DNA of 64,000 nt from Costus lasius (lineage: Eukaryota; Streptophyta; Magnoliopsida; Zingiberales; Costaceae): NCBI GenBank assembly GCA_027563935.2, contig CM050450.1:11391957-11455956 (forward strand). The letters are read 5' to 3'. The notes under the pieces are model-generated. The model was not told the origin of the DNA. It saw only the letters and a program-made list of their open reading frames with translations, and searched no databases. Position numbers and translations under genes: made by a program. Numbering within the stretch: the first letter of the stretch is position 1; each line of letters opens with the position of its first letter. Positions 57,262-64,000 of this stretch are shown one piece after another.

Positions 57262-60047
57262 GGCATTTATATTGTACCAATTCTGGACCTGCTGCCTGTG
57301 CAGTAATCTTAAAAAGTTCAGACAAGGTTTGGTTTTTTTCCGATATATCATTCAGGAAAGTGCTTATGCATGTCCAAGCCCTAAACTAGTAGCTATAATC
57401 CATATCCAAATATTAGTTTTCTATCTCATCATTGCTCGAGAGTATATCATTAACTTTGTAGTAGATCATTATAGCGACTAGTAAGACACGCAGATGTGCC
57501 TAAATCCCATAAAAGGCAATCATTTTTATTTGTCCTCTAATTAATGCTCACCTGTATCCGTATAGCAATGTGATATATTTTTTTTAAGTAGTGTTCATTG
57601 CACCTGATGCCGATTATATAGGAAATTGCAGAGTTTTTTTCTACAGAAACAGCTTGAGTTGATGTCAGAACAAGGTCTGTTTCTTGCTATATATAGGACC
57701 CATAAGTTTGTTGTGGACCTGTGGTTCTTATTTAAAGTAGGCTGTTAGGAGGTGCTCTAAACGCAGGAAGACTGGAAGAGACCTCGTGACCTGTCTTGGC
57801 CCTACTGAATGATATTGAACAGAATCAACCAGTGCTTGTCAGCTGGATCCCATGATCCAAAGATCTTTACCTAAATCTAATCTCACTCCGAATGCATGCT
57901 TAGCTTGCCCTTCTACAAATAGTTGCAGTTATCAAGGTTAGCTTTGCAAAGGTAAACTTCGATCTTTAGCAATATTATTTATTTGTCATATGAATGGTAC
58001 AGAGGAATAACTTGGTATTTAGCCGCAGATTTTGCTTGTCAATCTTTTGCTGTAGGAATTACCTAAGAATTTTGTTGGGAATGTAAACGACAATGAAACT
58101 GATACTTACCAGCAAGAAACAAAACAATGGTTCTATCGCATATCTTATGATATGATAGAGGTAGCTTTTGATTTGACATCGGTAGGCTCCATCCCAGTTA
58201 TTTTTCTTGGCTTTTATCGGTATTGAGATGCCACCACGCACATTTGGTTTTCCATGATTTGTGTTCTTTGTCTGCATAAATTGGTAACAACCTGGCTTTT
58301 GTGTTCTTTCTTTGAACCACTCAAATAGATCGAGACATTAGTCCCTTCTCGAGCACTACTACTACAATTTAACTCTTCAGTTTTATACGTTTATTTTCTA
58401 GCTATGTCAAGAAGCTTAATTATTAGTTCAACCAAGCACTTGGAGTTTATGATGGGACGTCTAATTTGTTGATTAATCTTTAAATTGCTCAATCATTGAA
58501 GGCGTTTTTTTTTCATGTTGTCTCACTGTATCATATCTTTCCATACATGTACTTGTAACATATATTTGAACAAATGCAAGCTGATGTGTGAATTTCTTTT
58601 TCTTATGACGCTAGACTTGATACAATTCCCAAACACTTGAGCATTTGCATTACACGGGGTACAGCAATAATACTTTGTCGGCAGATGAAATGGTTCATTA
58701 AATTTTGTAAGCATGTGAATGTGGTCCTATATTGATCGCGAATTGTGTTTTCTTGGATGATTTATTCAGTTCAAAAATATTTACGTGAATTCACTGTCTT
58801 CTGCTTAGAACGAATGAAAGTGTGAGAATTTTTTTTCTCTGTGGTATCTAAGTGAGCAAGTGCAAGAATCCTCTCCCACCCATGAAAACGAGCAAGAGTT
58901 TAAAATGTTGGCATGACAATTTCTTTTATTTCAGAGCTGGAACGACAGTTCCTTTCTTTGCACGAAGGAAAAATGAAAAAGAAAGCAATGAGAGCTAAGC
59001 GAAGGGAAATATCTGCTGCGGATAAAACTAAAAGCTTGTGACGGAGACCACCACATGGTTCTCAGCTTCATTTATTATATATTTTCATCACTAGCTAAAC
59101 ATTTCAAGCTATAAAAACAAATAAGCATGATCCCACAGTACAAGACAGTTCTCAACAGGACAACCAATTCGGCTACTGTTTCCATCATTAAGCATTATTT
59201 TGATTTTTTTTTTTTTACATTATTTTGATTAAAAATACGTTGATTTCGTAGCGGAAGCATGGCACTGCAAGTGAATGATGCACGTTTCGGTTCCTTTTTC
59301 CCAACGAGTTATTATTTGATATTGCTTTCAAATATTTAGGATCTGTACATTTCTGGGCTCTTTTGTTAGGCTAATTTATATTATGTCTTTAAATGCGAAA
59401 AACATTTTGTTATTATAATAACATATATATGCCACAGCAACCCATTTTTATCTGAAGGTGATCTGCAATAACCATTCACCTGATGACAACGATCCGTTAC
59501 ATGCTACAGCACAATCATCAGCATCTCTGTAATTAATGGAGAAGAAAAATATCAGTAAAAGAAACTTCCTTCAATGTGTCATTGCTGCACTTTTCACGTT
59601 GCCTATCTTGCCGGCAACAACAGAGGGAGACGGGTGGGAGAGAGAGAGCCAGGCAACTGTTTTAAATTATCTTATTTGAGGAAAAAAATTGTTGCTTGGG
59701 AAAAAAAAAATGAAAAAGAAAGAAGCCTCTTAAATTCCATGTATAAATTTGTTTCTTAAACAGTCGCTACTGCCTCTTTCTACTTTTCATGCTTAAATTT
59801 ATGTTAGCAAATGTTAAATCTTCTGTCATTATAAATTTATTATGTTCTACTCTAAACATGTCAAACAATTTTTTTTTTATTTTTTGCTGCCACATAATAA
59901 GCATCCAAATACGAAGATCCATAATAATTGTATAGTGAAAATTGTTTATCCTCACATTAATTCATATTATTATGCAACCTTCTAAAATTTTCTGAATTAA
60001 TTTGTTAACTCCAATTAATCACCGAGCGACGACAACAAACAGTATTG
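57262..60047. other. Intergenic region between SOQ1-like and bHLH genes
   Basis: No gene, tRNA or clear repeat recognised in 2.8 kb. It has A/T homopolymers and scattered short frames only. Confidence 0.45.
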
Positions 60048-60053
60048 CACGTG
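60048..60053. promoter_or_regulatory. G-box upstream of the bHLH gene
   Basis: CACGTG, about 700 bp before the bHLH start codon, in a region that turns GC-rich towards the gene. Confidence 0.35.
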
Positions 60054-60357
60054 GAAGGGAGCGTGTGGCTCCACGGTGCGCTCATAATTGTGATGCGCCT
60101 ACGCCATCCCAACCGTCGATAACGAATGGTGCGATCGTTAAAATATTCTAACCATTAGGACAATTCCGTCAAAGGACGAAATTAGAGTCACGCAAGGACA
60201 CGCCACAGAGCCGATTACTCGGCGACCGGTTCCTCCCTCGCGGCGGATTTGACCTGGTGGAGATAAGAACGGAAGAGGTAGGTCAGCCCAAATTGTAAGC
60301 GACGGGAAGGGGGCATAATGGTCAATTAGAGGTCCGAAAGAAGAAAACCTCGGCGCA

Positions 60358-60365
60358 TTAAATAA
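60358..60365 (+). promoter_or_regulatory. Possible TATA box of the bHLH gene
   Basis: TTAAATAA, about 390 bp before the ATG. The implied long leader may contain an intron from GAG|GTAAAC (about 60497) to TTCTTCTAG (about 60671); both are weak guesses. Confidence 0.3.
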
Positions 60366-60755
60366 GAGGTGACTGGTGAACCGTGGCAGCGCTAGTGGAA
60401 CGAGAGTTCTATAGCACTTTCCCTCTCACTTTTGTCCGAAACCATTTTGATCCGCCGAAAGTCCCCTCCTTTGTCTTTCTTGCCCACTTTTTGAGGTAAA
60501 CAGCGGCTTTAACTCCGTGTTCTTGATGATTTCTTCCTTTTTCGTCCTGCTTTCGGTACATGGATCATCTCGTGAATCTGGCTTTTCGACGGAGAATATA
60601 ACGTAGGATTTACCTTTCTTACATCTGTGGTAGATTGTGGTATTGATTGATTTCATTTCTTTTCTTCTAGGCGGTTTGGAGTAGTTGTAGATCGAGAAAG
60701 GTTTCGGTAATCGAACACGCCTGGAAGTTGGTGGTGGGCTTTGTGAGATTTTGGT

Positions 60756-61319
60756 ATGGCTGCTTCGAATGCGGTCGTGGAATTGGCCGCGGCGAAGGAG
60801 AGCGGGGGAGAGAGGAAGCGGAAGCGCCACACTGGGCCATCGCACACCGCCAAGTGGAGGACTGCCGGCGAGCAAAAGAACTACTCCTCCAAGCTGATCG
60901 AGGCTCTCCGCCTCGTCCGCCGATCCTCCCCCACGGCGACAGCGCCGGCGACGAACCATCCGCGGGGCCGCGCCGTCCGGGCTGCGGCAGACCGCGCGCT
61001 GGCGGTCGCGGCGCGCGGCCGGACGCGGTGGAGCCGTGCGATCCTCTCCTGCCGGACCTTCAAGCTCAGGGTGCGTGTCGCGCGGTCAAAGCCGGCGTCG
61101 CGGGTGGCGGCGGAGAAGAAGAAACAGCCGGCCCTGGAGAGGAAAGCGAGGATCCTTGGCCGGCTCGTCCCCGGCTGCCGGAAGCTGCCCTTTCCGTCTC
61201 TTCTTGAGGAGGCGTCGGACTACATCGCTGCGCTGGAGATGCAAGTGCGGGCCATGAGCGCCATCGCCGAGATACTCTCCACCGCCAGCAGTTCCTCATC
61301 GGCGGCAGATCCGGCGTGA
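60756..61319 (+). CDS. Atypical bHLH transcription regulator, bHLH147-150/AIF-like
   Basis: Single-exon frame of 187 residues from ATG 60756 to TGA 61317-61319. Residues 29-51 ([20 protein letters not shown] and following) match the conserved N-terminal block of the AIF/IBH1-like group. Residues 71-97 form an Ala/Arg helix ([20 protein letters not shown]). Residues 128-165 ([37 protein letters not shown]) are a helix-loop-helix. The His-Glu-Arg set needed for E-box contact is absent from the basic part, so it likely acts by dimerising with other bHLH proteins. In Arabidopsis such proteins restrain cell elongation in brassinosteroid and related signalling. A basic stretch at 20-25 could serve nuclear import. 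An overlapping frame starting at 60728 and the antisense frames lack family features. The gene looks intact and has strongly GC-rich coding sequence, unlike its surroundings. Confidence 0.88.
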   Translation: MAASNAVVELAAAKESGGERKRKRHTGPSHTAKWRTAGEQKNYSSKLIEALRLVRRSSPTATAPATNHPRGRAVRAAADRALAVAARGRTRWSRAILSCRTFKLRVRVARSKPASRVAAEKKKQPALERKARILGRLVPGCRKLPFPSLLEEASDYIAALEMQVRAMSAIAEILSTASSSSSAADPA

Positions 61320-62137
61320 TGTGGAGGACGCTATTGCCGGCGTTCCTTCTGTCCCTTTCTATTAGGTTTCCGGTCATGTAAGTTACTGTGCATTTTTTTT
61401 TTCCTCCTTTTGCTTATTTCCAATCTTTCGACGGGTGGCATTTTGTTAAATAGATGTGATCTCTCCTCGTATTTCTCCGGCCCGAGACAAAAGGAGTATT
61501 AATGTAAGCAGCAGCATAGTGATATTGTATGAAACGAAGGTGCCAGTGGCCATTTCTTCCCACACCATTCTGCTTTCCCTCAAAGCTCTGCTCCTCATGG
61601 AATCGAAACAAGGCCGCACTAATCTTACTGGAGGAACAGTGCAATTCTGTTGTACAAGAGGTAAATAATAAAGACTGAATGAAATAAATGATTCAGGCAT
61701 TACAATAATATCCATCGTAATGTTCTATGGAGTTCCCCAAGAAGATTAGGCAATTGGAGAGGTTACAAGTGCTAGCATGTGATCTCCCCTGCCCTACTGC
61801 AGACCAAGCGTTGTTTGTTCGAGAAGTGCCTATGTGTGTGAATCAGTGTCTGACGTGAGTTTTGTAAATTTTCAATCTTAAGATTCGCACTCTACAAGAT
61901 GAACTGCTCACATAAGTAACTCTGTCTAATTTTTCGACGTCGGAAGATGAAGCAGAAGGCTGGCCCTTGTGCTGTGGCATATGGTACACAATTGGGCAGC
62001 TGAGGTGGCTGCCTAGTCTCCAATGTTAGATTTATCTGAATATCTTGCTCTAGATTTAATAAAAAAATACTGTAATAAAAGACATATCAGATTTTATGAT
62101 ACTGTGAATTTAACCGGAGTAATCTTCTGACTGATTG
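61320..62137 (+). other. bHLH 3' flank up to the Copia element
   Basis: Contains the bHLH 3' UTR; nothing else recognised. Confidence 0.45.
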
Positions 62138-62469
62138 TGTTGTTCGTCAAGAGAAGCGGGGCGGCTGATGAGAACCAAACTGAAAATCTCTTGACAAGAA
62201 CCTTACACCTCAATCAGAGACCACACCTATATATAGGAAAAACCTAATGGGCATAATTACTTATCAGCCCATCAGAGATAAGACAATTATGCCCCCTAGG
62301 GATTCTACACAATAAAATAGCTTCTTTCCATACTCTAATTAATAGATGACATTAAATAAATACGAGATTAAATTATATACGATTAAATACTGCAGTGCAT
62401 ATACGTCTACATGCCCAAATGCAATTTATTATGCATGTACATGGTGCACAGTCCACATAGATCCTAACA
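62138..62469 (-). repeat. 3' LTR of the Copia element
   Basis: On the minus strand it begins TGTTAGGATCTATGTGG directly after the polypurine tract and ends ACGAACAACA. At 332 bp it is a short Copia LTR, unlike the 1.7-kb LTRs at 25862 and 44765, so this is a different lineage. Confidence 0.75.
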
Positions 62470-62879
62470 ATCTCCCACTTGGACAAGGCAACCATGTATT
62501 TACACAATAAAACTTTAAATCGTATATATAAATCTCTAACACAATCTTTATGCGCATAAAGCTTAAGATGTCATCTAAAACAATCTCGTCCATTAGTCTT
62601 ATCAACACAAGGACTAAAGGGGCGGTCATTGTCATATTATCGCAATTAGACCCACAGTAATCACATGTATTAACTCAACCAAATGACATAGATCTAGTAT
62701 GGATGTGTAGCATGAAAATAACATAATGTGATAGCTTCACCATTTTATTTCCAATTGGTCCAACTTTAACCAAATGAGATCAAAGAGCAGAGCAAATAAT
62801 GAAAACTGAAAATTTTCATTAATGTCATGACAATAAATACAGTAATAACCAAATGGAACAAAAAAGCACTCTCACTAAA

Positions 62880-64000
62880 TCAAATGGCATCAAAAACTGT
62901 AATGCCCATGTTTTCAAGATGTTCATGAAAAACTTTAGGGGCCAATGCCTTAGTGAATGGATCTGCAATGATAAAATTTGTTTCTAACAGCTCAATAGAA
63001 ATCAAGCCACTCTGAACTCTTTCTTTTACAACAAGGAACTTGATGTCTATATGCTTTGGTTTAGAAGAGCTTCTATTGTTGTTTGAATATAAGACTGCTA
63101 TTTTATTGTCACAAAATAACTTGAGTAGTCTTTTAATACCATTGACAATTTACAGTCTTGAAATGAAGTTACGCAGCCATATAGCATGATTGGATGCCTC
63201 ATAACATGCAACAAAATCTGCTTCCATAGTAGAAGATGCAACAAGTGTCTGCTTAGTACTTTTCCAAGATATTGCATCTCCAACTAATAGAAACACATAC
63301 CCTAATGTCAATTTACAACTGTCTTGGCATCCAGCAAAGTCAGAATCAGAATACCCAATGATCTCAAGACTGTTTGACTTTCTGTAAGTGAGCATATAAT
63401 CTTTTGTGTTTTGCAAATATCTGAATACCCTTTTGGCTGCAACCTAATGTTCTCTTTCTGAATTACTTTAATATCTGCCAAGCATTCCAATAATGTATGC
63501 AAGGTCAGGACAATGCAGACATGTGCATATATCAAACTCCCTACTGCCGAAGCATAAGGGATGTTAAATTTAGTATCAAATTCACCTTTTGGACACTGTT
63601 TTAAACTGAATTTATCTCCTTTAGCCATAGGGGTTTCAAGTGGTCTACAATTTTGCATGCCAAATCGTTACAATACTTTTTCAATATAACTCTTTTGTGA
63701 TAATCCTAATATTCCTCGTGAATGATCACGATGAATCTGGATCGCTAATACAAAAGATGCTTCACCAAGATCTTTCATTTCAAATTGCTTTGAAAGAAAT
63801 TTCTTAGTATCCTGAAGTAATTGCATATCACTACTAGCAAGCAAAATGTCATCCACATAAAGAACTAAAAATATAAATTTACTCCCACTAAACTTATGGT
63901 ATACATAATCTTCAACAGTATTCGCCTCAAAACCAAATGAGAGAATTACCCGATGAAACTTTTGGTATCATTGACGAGAAGCTTGCTTGAGCCCATAAAT
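62880..64000 (-). pseudogene. Copia reverse transcriptase - RNase H, partial, decayed
   Basis: Minus-strand reading from the right edge gives the catalytic MDDILLASSD (about 63850) and KKFLSKQFEMKDLGEASFVL. Further on are NCRPLETPMAKGDKFSLKQC, IPYASAVGSLIYAHVC, GYSDSDFAGCQDSCK (RNase H start), CDNKIAVLYSNN and HIDIKFLVVKERV. The last residues are DPFTKALAPKVFHEHLENMG before TGA at 62880-62882. At least three frame changes occur (e.g. near 63660, 63410 and 63150), so this copy is inactive unless misread by eye. Confidence 0.85.

Larger units (their letters stand above)
62138..64000 (-). mobile_element. Copia retrotransposon, 3' half (continues past the window)
   Basis: The 3' LTR at 62138-62469 (332 bp, TGTTG...TAACA) holds a TATATATA box. 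It is preceded on the minus strand by a polypurine tract CCAAGTGGGAGA (about 62472-62483). RNase H and reverse transcriptase occupy 62880-64000. The 5' half lies beyond the right edge. Confidence 0.85.

Noticed and set aside
56462..57351. Frames of up to 188 codons on both strands
   Set aside because: They lie entirely inside the TSD-flanked solo LTR; Arg/Ser-rich compositions reflect GC content.
60426..60959. 177-codon minus-strand frame overlapping the bHLH start
   Set aside because: Antisense shadow of the GC-rich bHLH coding sequence and leader; no domain.
60728..61207. 159-codon plus-strand frame overlapping the bHLH gene
   Set aside because: It is in a different frame from the conserved helix-loop-helix and lacks any family motif.
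1..64000. tRNA, rRNA genes, CRISPR arrays or bacterial operons
   Set aside because: None seen; the window is plant nuclear DNA and the only tRNA-like matches are retrotransposon primer binding sites.

Overview
The window is nuclear DNA of a flowering plant. Spliced GT-AG exons, very long TE-filled introns and plant-specific Copia, Ty3/gypsy and hAT lineages show this. The style (50-kb gene, AT-rich introns, GC-rich neighbouring gene) suggests a large-genome monocot such as a palm, but that attribution is inference.

Two host genes are present. From 3464 to 55759 (+) run the last 13 coding exons (1590 nt, 529 codons plus stop, frame kept across every junction) of a SOQ1-type gene. SOQ1 is the thylakoid HAD / thioredoxin-like / NHL protein that suppresses the photoprotective quenching component qH; the N-terminal half lies upstream of the window. 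At 60756-61319 (+) is an intact intronless atypical bHLH regulator of the bHLH147-150/AIF type.

Nearly everything else is transposable elements, mostly nested in SOQ1 introns. The 13.5-kb intron 9401-22925 holds a TIR element (9773-16098) with a foldback array of 21-bp repeats, itself invaded by a 3.6-kb hAT (10407-14026) with a broken transposase. It also holds a small gag-only Copia relic and a MITE copy split by a solo LTR. The 18.6-kb intron 23421-41997 holds a Copia-type LTR (25862-29183) split by a 1.6-kb hAT-like element that carries a RING-H2 finger. It also holds Copia gag-protease debris and a full-length Athila/Tat-like Ty3/gypsy element (31642-40708, - strand, TSD CTCAA). In that element the reverse transcriptase and integrase region is replaced by a captured stretch of the translation factor eIF4G. 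The 8-kb intron 42091-50159 holds a 1.0-kb internally deleted relative of the 3.6-kb hAT and a truncated Copia element on the minus strand. Intron 52759-55597 contains an L1 reverse transcriptase relic. A solo LTR (56192-57256, TSD CAAAG) lies 430 bp after the SOQ1 stop, and the 3' part of another Copia element (- strand) closes the window.

The most notable signals are the eIF4G transduplication inside an LTR retrotransposon, the RING-H2 domain with all eight zinc ligands inside a small hAT-like element, the large inverted array of 21-bp repeats, and an apparent GC-AG intron in the host gene. All coordinates, splice sites and TSDs were read by eye; family names rest on recalled motifs and no database search was run.
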